DNA of 64,000 bases, taken from NCBI RefSeq assembly GCF_008064635.1, contig NZ_VRYZ01000006.1, forward strand, positions 310,001 through 374,000. The letters are read 5' to 3'. The notes beneath the pieces are model-generated. The model worked only from the letters and a program-made list of their open reading frames with translations. It was not told the origin of the DNA and made no database searches. Both the position numbers and the translations under genes were made by a program. How positions within the stretch are numbered: the first letter of the stretch is position 1; each line of letters starts with the position of its first letter. Of the stretch, positions 7,660 to 17,433 are shown piece after piece. This DNA comes from Parahaliea aestuarii (GTDB lineage Bacteria; Pseudomonadota; Gammaproteobacteria; Pseudomonadales; Halieaceae).

Positions 7660-9147
7660 ATGGAACTGTCGGTGGTTTACAGCCGGGCGTCCTCCGGCAT
7701 GGACGCGCCGCTGGTGCAGGTGGAAACCCACCTCGCCAATGGCCTGCCTGCCTTTAATATTGTCGGCCTGCCGGAAACCGCGGTACGCGAGAGCAAGGAC
7801 AGGGTGCGCTGCGCCCTGCTCAATTCGCACTTCCAGTTCCCCGACCGGCGCATCACCGTCAATCTGGCCCCGGCGGAGTTACCCAAGGAGGGCGGGCGCT
7901 TCGATCTCGCCATCGCCCTGGGCATACTCGCCGCCTCCGGCCAAATCCCTCCTGACAAGCTCCCGCGGTATGAATTCTTGAGCGAACTGGCACTGGATGG
8001 ATGCCTTCGCGGCTCCCCAGCAGTGATCACCGCCGCCCAAAGCTGCACCAAAGCGGGGCGCAGCCTGGTCACGGCACCGGCCTGTGGCCCCGCTGCAGCG
8101 GCGGTTCCCGGCAGCCGGGTGATCGTCGCCGAAGATCTGCTGACCCTGTGTGCCCACCTGGCCGCCAAAGCCACGCTCGATCACTGCCAACCGCTGGCAG
8201 CGCCAGCCGATGACACACACTATCCGGACCTGGCAGAGGTCATCGGCCAGCCACTGGCCTGCAGAGTGCTGGAAGTAGCCGCCAGCGGCGGGCACCACTT
8301 GCTGCTGAGCGGCCCACCGGGCACCGGCAAAACCCTGCTTGCCAGCCGCCTGCCGGGGATCCTGCCCGCCATGGATCGGGAACAGGCCCTCACCCATGCC
8401 GCCCTGCAAAGCCTGAGCGGCGACAGCGCCGCCCTGCACTACCGACGCCCCTTCCGCCAGCCCCATCACAGCGCCAGTGCCGCGGCGCTGGTGGGCGGCG
8501 GTGGCCGGCCGCGCCCCGGGGAAATATCCCTCGCCCACGGCGGTGTACTGTTCCTCGATGAATTGCCCGAGTTCAGTCGCCAGGTACTGGAGACGCTGCG
8601 CGAACCCATGGAGTCGGGCGAGATCACCCTGTCGCGCGCCCGCCACCGCTTTACCTACCCCGCCCGCTTCCAGCTGGTGGCGGCCATGAACCCCTGCCCC
8701 TGCGGCTACCTGGGCGATCGGGATCATCACTGCCGCTGCACGCCGGACCAGATACAGCGCTATCGGCAGCGCATTTCCGGGCCCCTGCTGGATCGCATCG
8801 ACCTGCAGTTGGAGGTTCAGCGCATCAGCGCTGCCGATTTGTTGAGGGGGGAAACACGAGGCGAGCCCTCAGCCGTCGTTCGCGAACGCGTCAGCCGCTG
8901 CCAGACGCGACAGCGTCAGAGGCAGGGCTGTACCAACGACCAGCTAAGTAACAAGGCGCTGATGCAGGCCTGCCAGCTGGGCCGTGAAGGCGAGCAACTG
9001 GTGACAAAGGCGGCAGAAAGCCTGCATCTATCGATGCGCGCCGTACACCGGCTATTGCGGGTAGCGCGCACACTGGCGGATTTGGAACAGGCGGTCGCCG
9101 TGTGCCCAGCCCATCTGACCGAAGCACTGGCCTACCGAAGACTGTGA
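7660..9147 (+). CDS. comM: YifB/ComM family AAA+ ATPase (Mg-chelatase-like)
   Basis: Hexameric AAA+ helicase of the ComM/YifB family, which promotes branch migration of incoming single-stranded DNA during natural transformation. It has 495 residues. The N-domain starts MELSVVYSRA and contains PAFNIVGLPETAVRESKDRV. Walker A SGPPGTGKT lies near residue 216-224 and Walker B GVLFLDELPEF near 295. The MNPCPCGYLGD and C-terminal HLSMRAVHRLLRVARTLADLE segments are diagnostic. It is complete, single, and marks the left limit of the conserved genes; the catabolic island begins just after it. Confidence 0.95.
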   Translation: MELSVVYSRASSGMDAPLVQVETHLANGLPAFNIVGLPETAVRESKDRVRCALLNSHFQFPDRRITVNLAPAELPKEGGRFDLAIALGILAASGQIPPDKLPRYEFLSELALDGCLRGSPAVITAAQSCTKAGRSLVTAPACGPAAAAVPGSRVIVAEDLLTLCAHLAAKATLDHCQPLAAPADDTHYPDLAEVIGQPLACRVLEVAASGGHHLLLSGPPGTGKTLLASRLPGILPAMDREQALTHAALQSLSGDSAALHYRRPFRQPHHSASAAALVGGGGRPRPGEISLAHGGVLFLDELPEFSRQVLETLREPMESGEITLSRARHRFTYPARFQLVAAMNPCPCGYLGDRDHHCRCTPDQIQRYRQRISGPLLDRIDLQLEVQRISAADLLRGETRGEPSAVVRERVSRCQTRQRQRQGCTNDQLSNKALMQACQLGREGEQLVTKAAESLHLSMRAVHRLLRVARTLADLEQAVAVCPAHLTEALAYRRL

Positions 9148-9223
9148 GTGGCCTGCCGCCCAAGGCTCGCGCTTGCTATAGACTAAGCGGGCACAGAAAG
9201 AGCTACCCCGCTGCGACAATAAC

Positions 9224-9242
9224 CACCCCCCTGCTCGGGGTG
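9224..9242. terminator. Possible weak hairpin between convergent comM and MFS gene
   Basis: CACCCC (9224-9229) pairs with GGGGTG (9237-9242). There is no T run on either strand, so termination here is uncertain. Confidence 0.3.
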
Positions 9243-9254
9243 TGGATACCGACA

Positions 9255-10589
9255 TTACCAGACCTGGGTGACGCCTTGCTCGCAGAAGCGCAACCTCGCC
9301 ATCCTCAAGCAGACCAAGCCCAGCGGAAGCAAACACCCGGTGACAATCGCCAGGCTGATGTTCAGCGCGCTCTCGTCACCCAGCAGGTGGTCGTTGATCC
9401 CTGCAGTCAGCACCGGCCCGAGTGTAAAACCAAGCAGGACGGATACAAGAATATATAGAGAAGTTACCTGGGCTCGCATATCGGCAGGGCACACCACCTG
9501 GAGAATCGAAGGTGCCAGACCCTGGGGTGCCGAGAGGACAAATGTGGCGCCGGCAATCAACACCACAGCCAGCGACAGGCTGGGCGCCAAAGGCGCCAGG
9601 GTAGCCAGCGGGATCATCGCCAGGGTACACCACTCGGTCGCCTTGATTTCTCCTTCTCCATGGCGCACACACTTCCGGTTCAGATAACCTGCCAGCCACC
9701 CGCCAAAGATTGGCCCTGTTGTCCCGAACAGCAGCAGCACCACACCGTACATAAAGCCCGCCTCGGTAATACTGATGCCATGGGTCCGCCTCAACGTTTC
9801 CGGCAACCAGATCAGGTAAGCACTGACTACCGTACCCAGAAGCAGGAAGCCGAGCGTCAGAAGGCCCAGGAATTGCCAGTTCCGCATCAGAAAGCGGCGA
9901 ACATCAGCAAATTTTCGTTGCTGCAACGGCGCATTGTCCGAAACCCCCGCTGGCCTTGAGCGCTGCGGCTCTTTGACAGTCATCATCAACGCCAGCACAA
10001 GAAAGCCGGGCAGAGCGACAATCGGGAATGTCATCTGCCACGGCTTGATTTCGCCAATGAAGGGCACTGTCACCGGGTCCGCAGTCGAAACCAGCGCGAC
10101 GACTGTAGATCCTGCGACAAGCGCGATGCCAGAGCCGAGATACAGACCCATCACGTACACGCCAATAGCACGCGACACCCTGGCCGGCGGAAAATAGTCC
10201 GCAATCATAGAGTACGCTGCCGGTGACAGCGCTGCCTCTCCCACCCCCACACCCATTCGCATCAGAAACAGCTGGGCATAGGTGCGTGACAATCCACACA
10301 TGGCAGTCAGCAGGCTCCACAGGAAAACACCAGCGCAAATGAGGTACTTCCTGTTGTATCGATCAGCCAAACGCGCGATTGGAACACCCATAAAAGAATA
10401 GAATAGGGCAAAGGCGAATCCAGCCAGCCAGCTGAACTGGGAATCGCTGATCTGTAGATCGGCCTTGATCGGCTCTACCAGCAAGCTGATTATCTGCCGA
10501 TCAATAAAAGCCACGGTATACGCGAATGTGAGCACCGCCACGACATACCAGGCGTAGCGCTCAGAAGCAGACTGTTCCACGCTCGACAC
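9255..10589 (-). CDS. MFS transporter, spinster-like
   Basis: Twelve-helix major facilitator, 444 residues, inner membrane. The loop 2-3 motif GVPIARLADRYNRK and the segment RMGVGVGEAALSPAAYSMIADYF are those of the spinster-like branch often found in Proteobacterial catabolic islands. The start is GTG, 11 bases after the stop of the hydantoinase-B gene, so the two are one operon. It is a paralogue of the carrier at 16078-17433, sharing the AFIDRQ/AFADRQ-type first helix and the same motifs. Import of the island substrate or export of a product are both possible; the sequence does not decide. Confidence 0.85.
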   Translation of the reverse strand: MSSVEQSASERYAWYVVAVLTFAYTVAFIDRQIISLLVEPIKADLQISDSQFSWLAGFAFALFYSFMGVPIARLADRYNRKYLICAGVFLWSLLTAMCGLSRTYAQLFLMRMGVGVGEAALSPAAYSMIADYFPPARVSRAIGVYVMGLYLGSGIALVAGSTVVALVSTADPVTVPFIGEIKPWQMTFPIVALPGFLVLALMMTVKEPQRSRPAGVSDNAPLQQRKFADVRRFLMRNWQFLGLLTLGFLLLGTVVSAYLIWLPETLRRTHGISITEAGFMYGVVLLLFGTTGPIFGGWLAGYLNRKCVRHGEGEIKATEWCTLAMIPLATLAPLAPSLSLAVVLIAGATFVLSAPQGLAPSILQVVCPADMRAQVTSLYILVSVLLGFTLGPVLTAGINDHLLGDESALNISLAIVTGCLLPLGLVCLRMARLRFCEQGVTQVW

Positions 10590-10600
10590 CGCCAGATAGC

Positions 10601-12367
10601 CTATCCGGCGTTTGCTACGCGGCGGGGGCGCAACTGCTGGGCAGACGAGCCCTCAATGCTGGTCCGGTCGATATGCACACCGTACAAGCTTTCCGCTGCC
10701 TCTTCGCTCACTTTGCCATCAATGACGTCATCCAGGACCCGATCCAGTTCTCGCTCGCGGGGGTCGCCGTGACCACCACTACCCGTAGTCCAGAGTTTCA
10801 GCGTATCGCCCGGCTTCAGGACGAGCTGTACCTTGGACATGAGTGGCAGCTCATCCCCATCGCTGGGCTGAAGCACCGTTCTGCAATGCGGGCCCGGCAG
10901 ACCACCGTCAAGTCCCCACGGCGCAAACTTGTGCCGGTCGCGTCGCACCGTGGCCATACCCTCACCTTCCAGCCAGGTAAACTCACAATGGTAACCCAGT
11001 CCACCGCGGTACTTGCCCGCGCCGCCCGAATCTGTCCAAAGCTGGACGGTCTTGAACTGAATTGGCAGCTCAGCCTCACTGACTTCAACCGAAAGGTGGA
11101 AAACGTTTGACGCATCATGATCCGTAACATCAACACCATCCTTCCCTGGCCGGGCGCCCATGCCGCCCATCCAGGGGCCGCCAACCGTAGCGACAACGCG
11201 CTCTCCGGTGGCACTGCGTGTGGTCCCCACATGAATCAGAGAGCTCTGGCCGCAGTTCGCGGCTGGCATTCGTTCTGGTATCGCCTGCGCCATAACACCG
11301 AGCACCACATCCACCACACGACGCAGGGAAACTGCCCGGGCATTGATAGGCGCTGGAAAACGGGGGTTGATCAGCGACCCTTCCGGCATATGGCAAGTTA
11401 CCGGGCGGTAACCACCATCATTGTTCGGCGCCTGATCGCCGGTCAGAGTCCGCACTACGTAATACACAGCTGAGACAGCCGAGTAAGGAACATTGTTGAT
11501 GGCCGTAGACACCTGATCCGCGGTACCCGTGAAATCAAAATGCAGCGAGGATCCTTTGACCGTCATGCAGCAAACCACAGGGAGCGGCTCGGCATCAGGG
11601 GAAGACCCATCATCGTCGAGGTAATCTGTGAAGTGATACTGGCCATCAGGTATGCGCTCAATCTCCAGCCGGGTCAGCTTTTCAGCATAATCCAGCAGTT
11701 GCTGCATGGCCGCGTTGACAACCGGTGCACCCCACTTTTCGAACATCTCCACTACCCGCCCCGCGCCGGTCATACAACCGGATATCTGGGCATTGAGGTC
11801 TCCGCGCATATTGGAAGGTGTCCGTGTATTGGACAACATCATGGCGAATAGGGCTTCGTTCCGCTCCCCCCCATCGTAAAGCTTGCACATCGGGATACGA
11901 AGCCCCTCGGCAAAGTGATCAAATACCTTGATCGCTGTACTGCCTGGTACCGATCCACCCACATCCTGATGATGCGTCATAGTCACGACATACGCCACCA
12001 GTTCACCTCCCGCAAATACAGGGCTGGCAACGGCAAGGTCGGGTAGGTGCGTACCTCCTGCATAGGGGTCATTCATAACATAAACGTCACCCGGGCGAGC
12101 AACCCCCTCAGGGAAGCTGGCGGCAAAGCGCTTGCCCAGCTCAGCGAGCACACCCAGATGAATCGGGATTGCCACCGCCTGGGCGACCGTTGCCCCATGC
12201 TTGTCGAAGATTGCCGAGGTAGCATCCTGCGATTCGGTCACGATGCTCGAATAAGAACTCTTCAGCAGGGTGATCTGCATCTCTTCGGCCGCGGCTGACA
12301 GCTGCCCCTGAAGCACCTGCAAGGTCACCGCATCAACTTCTGAAACTCTAACGTTATGGTTTTCCAT
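10601..12367 (-). CDS. Hydantoinase B / oxoprolinase family protein (HyuB-like), copy 1
   Basis: B-subunit type protein of the ATP-dependent hydantoinase / 5-oxoprolinase / acetone-carboxylase group, 588 residues. Family marks: LQVLQGQLSAAAEEM near the start, SSIVTESQDATSAIFD, NDPYAGGTHLPDLAVASPVF, TMTHHQDVGG and the C-terminal LWTDSGGAGKYRGGLGY. I start at ATG 12367, with GAGAGAG just upstream; a TTG six codons earlier is weaker. B subunits normally work with an A subunit, yet no hyuA lies beside this gene; the only one is at 23124. It is followed at once by an MFS gene and is divergent from an SDR gene. Confidence 0.9.
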   Translation of the reverse strand: MENHNVRVSEVDAVTLQVLQGQLSAAAEEMQITLLKSSYSSIVTESQDATSAIFDKHGATVAQAVAIPIHLGVLAELGKRFAASFPEGVARPGDVYVMNDPYAGGTHLPDLAVASPVFAGGELVAYVVTMTHHQDVGGSVPGSTAIKVFDHFAEGLRIPMCKLYDGGERNEALFAMMLSNTRTPSNMRGDLNAQISGCMTGAGRVVEMFEKWGAPVVNAAMQQLLDYAEKLTRLEIERIPDGQYHFTDYLDDDGSSPDAEPLPVVCCMTVKGSSLHFDFTGTADQVSTAINNVPYSAVSAVYYVVRTLTGDQAPNNDGGYRPVTCHMPEGSLINPRFPAPINARAVSLRRVVDVVLGVMAQAIPERMPAANCGQSSLIHVGTTRSATGERVVATVGGPWMGGMGARPGKDGVDVTDHDASNVFHLSVEVSEAELPIQFKTVQLWTDSGGAGKYRGGLGYHCEFTWLEGEGMATVRRDRHKFAPWGLDGGLPGPHCRTVLQPSDGDELPLMSKVQLVLKPGDTLKLWTTGSGGHGDPRERELDRVLDDVIDGKVSEEAAESLYGVHIDRTSIEGSSAQQLRPRRVANAG

Positions 12368-12473
12368 GGTCTCTCTCACAGGCAAAAGGGAGTAGCGGAA
12401 TCCGGGTCACAGACAAATCCAGCCACCCGCACGGCATCGCTTTTAGCTACTTTAGCAGAAGCCTTTTATGATC

Positions 12474-12514
12474 GACAAGCACTTTGTCAGAGTTATAACA
12501 GCAACTTATATACT
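12474..12514 (+). promoter_or_regulatory. Divergent promoter region with dyad (hyuB copy 1 / SDR)
   Basis: The 267-base AT-rich gap between the two divergent genes contains GACAA-N5-TTGTC (12474-12488), a short dyad that overlaps a possible -35 TTGTCA (12484-12489). A -10 TATACT at 12509-12514 follows with a long 19-base spacer, directed toward the SDR gene. The promoter toward hyuB is not clear. Confidence 0.4.
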
Positions 12515-12634
12515 TTGTTTATTGCCTTTTATCTCGTTCGCATATATCTTGAAATCTCAATACATCTACAAAAGTTAGATATTATCACGAAAGCTTCAAC
12601 CCATAGACTGGAACAGGCCCGGACGGAAAGACCC

Positions 12635-13597
12635 ATGAAAATAAAGCAATTTCTGCAGCTGATGAATTTTTATGCCCGATTCTCTCCCAGCTACACAAAA
12701 ATCGGCTACTTCTCCCGCTCTGTCCTCTGGGGGCCCCGAAAGCGAGATGATTTCACCGGCCAGGTCTGGCTGGTTACAGGTGCCAACGCCGGGATTGGGC
12801 GATCCATTATGGAAACGGCAGCATCAAATGGCGCCCGGGTTATTGCCGTTGCCCGCAGCGAAGAAAAACTGCGCGATGCCATTGCCTCACTCCCGCCACA
12901 GGTCGCCGGGAAGGTTGAACCGGCTATTGCCGATATGTCGCTGAAGTCGGAAACCCACGCCCTGGTAGACAAGCTAGCAGGGGCGGGCATTACACTTGAC
13001 GTCATCGTCAACAATGTCGGGGTAATGCTGGGCAGCCTCACCTTGACCAAAGAGGGCCTGGAAACCAGCTTTGCAACCAACCTGCTTTCTCACTATATCC
13101 TGACCGAAGGCTGCCTGTCGGCGGGGCTGGTCAACCAGGGCGCTACCATCATCAACATGGCCTCCGGCGGACTGTATAAATGGCCACTGATGCTGGACGG
13201 CCTGAACATTGACGACCCGGCGCTCTACAACGGAAAAATGGCCTATGGCTGCGCCAAGCGCGCGCAGATCACGCTAACCAACCATTGGAACCTCCATCAC
13301 AAAGACTGCGATATTCGCTGCTACACCATGCACCCGGGCTGGACCCGCACACCGGGCGTGGACTCAGCCTTACCCGGACTCGTCCGCTACCAGGGGAAAA
13401 TACTCCGCACCCCAGCCCAGGGCGCAGATACCGCAATCTGGCTTTGCGCCAATCGGCCACCGATAGCGGAGGGAGGAGAAGATGTCCTCTGGTTTGACCG
13501 CAAGGCGCGCAGTGCCCACATGTTCGATGCCACACGTTCGTCCCGGAACTCGGAAGCTGAAGTCATAAGCTATCTACAGTCCATGGCAAGCAAGTGA
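12635..13597 (+). CDS. SDR family oxidoreductase (DHRS12/retinol-dehydrogenase-like)
   Basis: Short-chain dehydrogenase/reductase of 320 residues with an N-terminal leader of about 40 residues before the Rossmann fold. Cofactor motif TGANAGIG and the segment NNVGVMLGS (NNAG type) are present, and the catalytic YxxxK is YGCAK. RDDFTGQVWLVTGANAGIG resembles the DHRS12 group of alcohol/ketone dehydrogenases. I start at ATG 12635 after GGAAAG; the open frame upstream runs into the AT-rich promoter. It is followed after 119 bases by a phosphotriesterase-family gene on the same strand. Substrate unknown, probably a hydrophobic alcohol or ketone. Confidence 0.85.
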   Translation: MKIKQFLQLMNFYARFSPSYTKIGYFSRSVLWGPRKRDDFTGQVWLVTGANAGIGRSIMETAASNGARVIAVARSEEKLRDAIASLPPQVAGKVEPAIADMSLKSETHALVDKLAGAGITLDVIVNNVGVMLGSLTLTKEGLETSFATNLLSHYILTEGCLSAGLVNQGATIINMASGGLYKWPLMLDGLNIDDPALYNGKMAYGCAKRAQITLTNHWNLHHKDCDIRCYTMHPGWTRTPGVDSALPGLVRYQGKILRTPAQGADTAIWLCANRPPIAEGGEDVLWFDRKARSAHMFDATRSSRNSEAEVISYLQSMASK

Positions 13598-13716
13598 GGC
13601 CACAACGCAGATACCCCCCAGGAGCAGGAGGACCGCACTCAACACGGCCCAAAAGGCATTTATTGCCACCCTGCATCTCACGCCAGTGGCACCGATAACA
13701 AGAGGAAACGGCAGAC

Positions 13717-14865
13717 ATGCTACACAAAGGAAAAATCCAGACTGTGCTGGGCCCGATCGACCCCAACACTCTTGGCATAACCCTCCCGCACGAACATGTG
13801 CTCATCGATATGACCAAGGGCGCCTGCAGCGCCGAGTCATTGATCGAAGCAACCGAGAGCGCAAAGGCGGCGGCATCTGTTGTGGCCGCTGGCTGGGAGC
13901 CAGGCGAAGACGGGCCGGGAACGGCCGCCACCTGGGGCGCAAAGTGGAACGAACCCATCTGCCTTGGCAACCGCGCAGACGTGGCACGCAACTGGTTCTA
14001 CTACGGAAACTATAAAATCAACTCAATTGACGATGTCATCGAAGAAGCCAATGCCTTCAAGCGCCACGGCGGCACTTGCATCGTCGACCAGACCTCGATT
14101 GGCCTGGCCCGGGACCCACAGGGCCTGCGGCAGGTATCTCACGCTACCGGCATTCACATCGTGATGGCGACAAGCTACTACACACATGAGTATCACCCGG
14201 GACACGTCGCCACATTAAGCATTGATGAGATCTGTGAACGCATTGTCAGGGACCTCGACACGGGGGTCAGCGGCGGCATCCAGGCAGGCATTATTGGCGA
14301 AGTAGGCCTGAGTACGCCAATGCATCCCGACGAGGAAAAGGTGCTGAGAGCGTCCGTGCGGGCGCAAAAGCTGACCGGCGCCGCACTTAGCATCCATCCG
14401 GGATTTGGTCCTGATTCCATCTGGGATGCCGTGCGCGTCATCGAAGAAGAAGGCGGCGATCTGTCGCGAACCATCATGTGCCATGTCGAGCACAGGCTCC
14501 CCGACAAACCGGCCCCGAGGTCTTTCGAGCCAGAGCCTTTTCTGCGCCTTGCGGAGACCGGGGTTTACCTGGAACTGGACTGTTTTGGCTGGGAGGAGTC
14601 TTTCCGCCAACGCGGCAAGATTGACATGCCAAATGACGCAATAAGACTGAACTATATCGCAGCCCTTGCGGATGCCGGCTACGAGCGAAAAGTACTCATG
14701 TCACACGATATCGCGCTTCAGCACTGGCAGAGGAAGTATGGTGGTCACGGGTGGCAACATATTCCGGAATCTGTCACCGCCTTGATGCGCTACAAAGGGT
14801 TTGACGAGGAACTCATCGACAAGCTCCTCGTTCAAAACCCGCGGGACATACTGACTATCGCCTGA
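13717..14865 (+). CDS. Phosphotriesterase-family metal-dependent hydrolase (Php-like)
   Basis: TIM-barrel amidohydrolase-superfamily protein, 382 residues. Metal ligands are visible: H25 and H27 in LPHEHVLID, histidines in LSIHPGF and MCHVEHR, and the Asp in LMSHDIAL. The bridging residue appears to be Glu in IIGEVGLS, as in E. coli Php, instead of the carbamylated lysine of true phosphotriesterases and lactonases. TCIVDQTSIGLARDP is the usual strand 3-4 motif. A lactone or ester hydrolase role fits the neighbours (hydantoinase, SDR), but organophosphate activity should not be assumed. It converges with the regulator gene over a hairpin. Confidence 0.85.
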   Translation: MLHKGKIQTVLGPIDPNTLGITLPHEHVLIDMTKGACSAESLIEATESAKAAASVVAAGWEPGEDGPGTAATWGAKWNEPICLGNRADVARNWFYYGNYKINSIDDVIEEANAFKRHGGTCIVDQTSIGLARDPQGLRQVSHATGIHIVMATSYYTHEYHPGHVATLSIDEICERIVRDLDTGVSGGIQAGIIGEVGLSTPMHPDEEKVLRASVRAQKLTGAALSIHPGFGPDSIWDAVRVIEEEGGDLSRTIMCHVEHRLPDKPAPRSFEPEPFLRLAETGVYLELDCFGWEESFRQRGKIDMPNDAIRLNYIAALADAGYERKVLMSHDIALQHWQRKYGGHGWQHIPESVTALMRYKGFDEELIDKLLVQNPRDILTIA

Positions 14866-14890
14866 CGCTACCTTGCGGAGTGTCATGCAA

Positions 14891-14920
14891 AAGAGAGGTG
14901 AAACCGCCATCACCTCTCTT
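14891..14920. terminator. Bidirectional terminator-like hairpin
   Basis: AAGAGAGGTGA pairs perfectly with TCACCTCTCTT across an eight-base loop between two convergent genes. T runs are short on both strands. Confidence 0.6.
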
Positions 14921-14932
14921 CCCGCTAGCTCA

Positions 14933-15883
14933 TCAGGCGAATGACATCGATGCCGCACTGACCGGCTCACTGCACTCCGCGCAGATTGCCACCACCTTGA
15001 GCCTGTGACCACAGGGTATATGGTGGCGAACAAACAACTCCCCCTCCGGCACAGTCAACCAGCGATCGCCCCAAAGTGCGAGCATCAGGGGTATCTGGTA
15101 AAAGTCGAGACTTTTCTGGGTCAGAATATATTCGTAGCGTGGAGGCCGCTCGGAGTAGCGATTTCGCGCCAGCATTCCGTGGTTACTCAGATTCGCCAGG
15201 CGATCCGAAAGAATATTGCTTGAAATGTTTAGCTGCGCCTGAAACTCGTCAAATCTTGCCACACCGAAATAGGCCGCAGAAATAATCAGGAAGCTCCAGC
15301 GATCGCCGATAATATCCATCGAACGCCCGAAGTGCTCGGCTTCCACTGTCACTTTCTGCGAAGTCCGGGTCTTTCGCTCGGCACTCCCGGGCAAAAGCTT
15401 CAGCGATTCATAGCCCGGCCCCGTGGTAATAGCCACATTGTCAAAACTCACACCAGCCAGGCATTCTGCACAAACAAAATGCAAATCACTAACCGTGCCA
15501 TGATCAGCGTGATTGAGCAAAACGGTATGCGGAGAGTCACGAAAAACCCACTTTGATTCCCACTGCCAAATCGCCAGCGCCCACATGTACAGATCCTGTC
15601 CCTTGGGGGTCAGCGAATAGATGACACGCCGCGAATCGGATTTGCAAGTTGACCTGGACAACACTTCAATCTGCGCGAGGTGCTTCAGCCGGCTACTCAG
15701 AATGCCCGGAGAAATGCCGTAATTATTAAGCCACGCATCAAAACTGTTAATGCCACGAAACAGGCCGAGAAGAATAAGGCAGGTCCAACGGTCGCCAATT
15801 TCATCGAGGGCTCGACGTACCTGCCCCTTGAGGATCCGGTCTTGAACATTTAATCCTGATTGTGGAGTGGAATTCACTGGCAA
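14933..15883 (-). CDS. Double HxlR-type transcriptional regulator with repeated Cys/His motifs, copy 1
   Basis: A 316-residue protein made of two HxlR winged-helix units. Unit 1 (about 20-125) has LDEIGDRWTCLILLGLFRGINSF and ILSSRLKHL; unit 2 (about 185-285) has MDIIGDRWSFLIISAAYFGVARF and ILSDRLANL. Each is followed by a possible zinc site: unit 1 ends with HADHG then CAEC, unit 2 with HHIPCGH then CAEC. Ordinary HxlR proteins are about 100-130 residues with one unit and bind as dimers, so this protein may act as a built-in dimer. The start is TTG 15883 or GTG 15877; no strong ribosome site. It is paralogous to 33587-34537 and probably controls part A. Confidence 0.85.
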   Translation of the reverse strand: MPVNSTPQSGLNVQDRILKGQVRRALDEIGDRWTCLILLGLFRGINSFDAWLNNYGISPGILSSRLKHLAQIEVLSRSTCKSDSRRVIYSLTPKGQDLYMWALAIWQWESKWVFRDSPHTVLLNHADHGTVSDLHFVCAECLAGVSFDNVAITTGPGYESLKLLPGSAERKTRTSQKVTVEAEHFGRSMDIIGDRWSFLIISAAYFGVARFDEFQAQLNISSNILSDRLANLSNHGMLARNRYSERPPRYEYILTQKSLDFYQIPLMLALWGDRWLTVPEGELFVRHHIPCGHRLKVVAICAECSEPVSAASMSFA

Positions 15884-16077
15884 TACAATTCGGACAATTA
15901 AGGAAAGGAAAACAGGGCGCCGATCGCGAAGAACGCAATCTAGTATCCGCGCAAAGGGCGGTTGACGTCAACAAAGCCAGGCGAGCGACAGCGTACGAAG
16001 AAACCGTGACATCTTGGTGCATCGACACCAATTACCCGAAGCCTTTCACGCCTGGGCGAAAACCCAGCTAATGCAGC

Positions 16078-17433
16078 CTATTGCTGGGACCAGCGCTCAG
16101 CATCTTTCACACTGACTGCAAAGCCTTTCAGGCCTATCCACAAGGTGATAACCGCCAGTGTCATGGTGACGCCCGCCACAATGGACAGAGACTTTGCAAT
16201 GGCCATTGAGTCAGAGAAGACGAAATCCATAATGATTGCGACTGAGCTCGCACCGAAAGCTATTGAACTAAAGGATGCCACCATAAGGAAAAGGGACACG
16301 ACCTGAGCACGCATTTCGTTAGGCGTTATAAGTTGCAGTGCAACGGGTGACAGAGCCTGCTGTAACGACACCAGGAAGATAGTCGCAGACAGTAAAGCTA
16401 GCGCGAGATGCTTATCCGACACCAGCGGGGTCGCAACCATCGCAGGCAAGGCCAATAAAAAGAAGATCATAGCAAGACGTAGCGAAGCATCCCTGTATCC
16501 CATCGATACCGCCTTGTCACAGGCCCAGCCGCCAAGGAGCACCCCCAGCGTGCCAAAAACCGTCAGAATTACGCCAAAAGCCGTTCCCGCCTCACCAATG
16601 TCCATCCCAAATTGGCGTCTCAGCAACTCCGGAGACCAGAACAGATACGACCAGAACCCGATGCCGCCGAGCGAATAGCCAATGAAAATGGGAAAATAGG
16701 ACCAGCGCCGCTCCCAGACAAAACTCAACAGGGCTTTAACGGATACTTTTCCCCCTGGATTGGAGGAAAGGCGATGCCGTCGCAGCGGCTCCTTCACGGT
16801 GAAGCGGATCATCAGCGCCAGTAACAAGCCCGGCGCACCCACGATCATGAATACCAGTTGCCAGGGTCGAAAGCTCTGCAGGAACTCCGGCATCTGCGAC
16901 GCGACATCTCCAATCATAGCGATCAATGCACTACCGGCAATGGTCGCTATCCCCGACCCAAGGAAAATACCGGTGGAGTACACCGCTATTGCCCGCCCCT
17001 GGGTTTTGACCGAAAAGCTGTCTGCAATGATCGAATAGGCCGCCGGAGTCAACGCGGCCTCACCGACGCCCACAGCCACCCGACCGAAAAATAACTGGAG
17101 AAAGCTTCTGGCAAAGCCACAGGAGACGGTAGCGAGACTCCAGAAAAATACGCCAACCGAGATAATGGTTCTGCGATTGAAGCGGTCGGACAGGCGAGCA
17201 ATAGGCACGCCCATCGTGACGTAGAAAATCGAAAAGGCAAAACCCATCAGCAAGCTGATCTGTGTGTCATTGATCCCGAGATCGGACTTTATCGGCTCAA
17301 CCAGTAAGGTAATAACCTGGCGATCAGCAAACGCCACCATGTAGGCGATTAACAACATGCCAACCGTATACCAGGCACGCCAGCCTCCTAGAGGCTCCTC
17401 GCTTTCTGCGGCAGCATTATCGTCCCGAGCCAT
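16078..17433 (-). CDS. MFS transporter, spinster-like, second copy
   Basis: Major facilitator of 451 residues with twelve predicted helices. It shares with 9255-10589 the first-helix AFADRQVITLLVEPIKSDLGI, the GVPIARLSDRFNRR loop and VAVGVGEAALTPAAYSIIAD. The cytoplasmic N-terminus is acidic (DDNAAAESEEP). Its ATG directly follows the TAG of the upstream SDR gene, so the two are translationally coupled. The two carriers in one island probably move related compounds, or one imports and one exports; this is inference. Confidence 0.85.
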   Translation of the reverse strand: MARDDNAAAESEEPLGGWRAWYTVGMLLIAYMVAFADRQVITLLVEPIKSDLGINDTQISLLMGFAFSIFYVTMGVPIARLSDRFNRRTIISVGVFFWSLATVSCGFARSFLQLFFGRVAVGVGEAALTPAAYSIIADSFSVKTQGRAIAVYSTGIFLGSGIATIAGSALIAMIGDVASQMPEFLQSFRPWQLVFMIVGAPGLLLALMIRFTVKEPLRRHRLSSNPGGKVSVKALLSFVWERRWSYFPIFIGYSLGGIGFWSYLFWSPELLRRQFGMDIGEAGTAFGVILTVFGTLGVLLGGWACDKAVSMGYRDASLRLAMIFFLLALPAMVATPLVSDKHLALALLSATIFLVSLQQALSPVALQLITPNEMRAQVVSLFLMVASFSSIAFGASSVAIIMDFVFSDSMAIAKSLSIVAGVTMTLAVITLWIGLKGFAVSVKDAERWSQQ

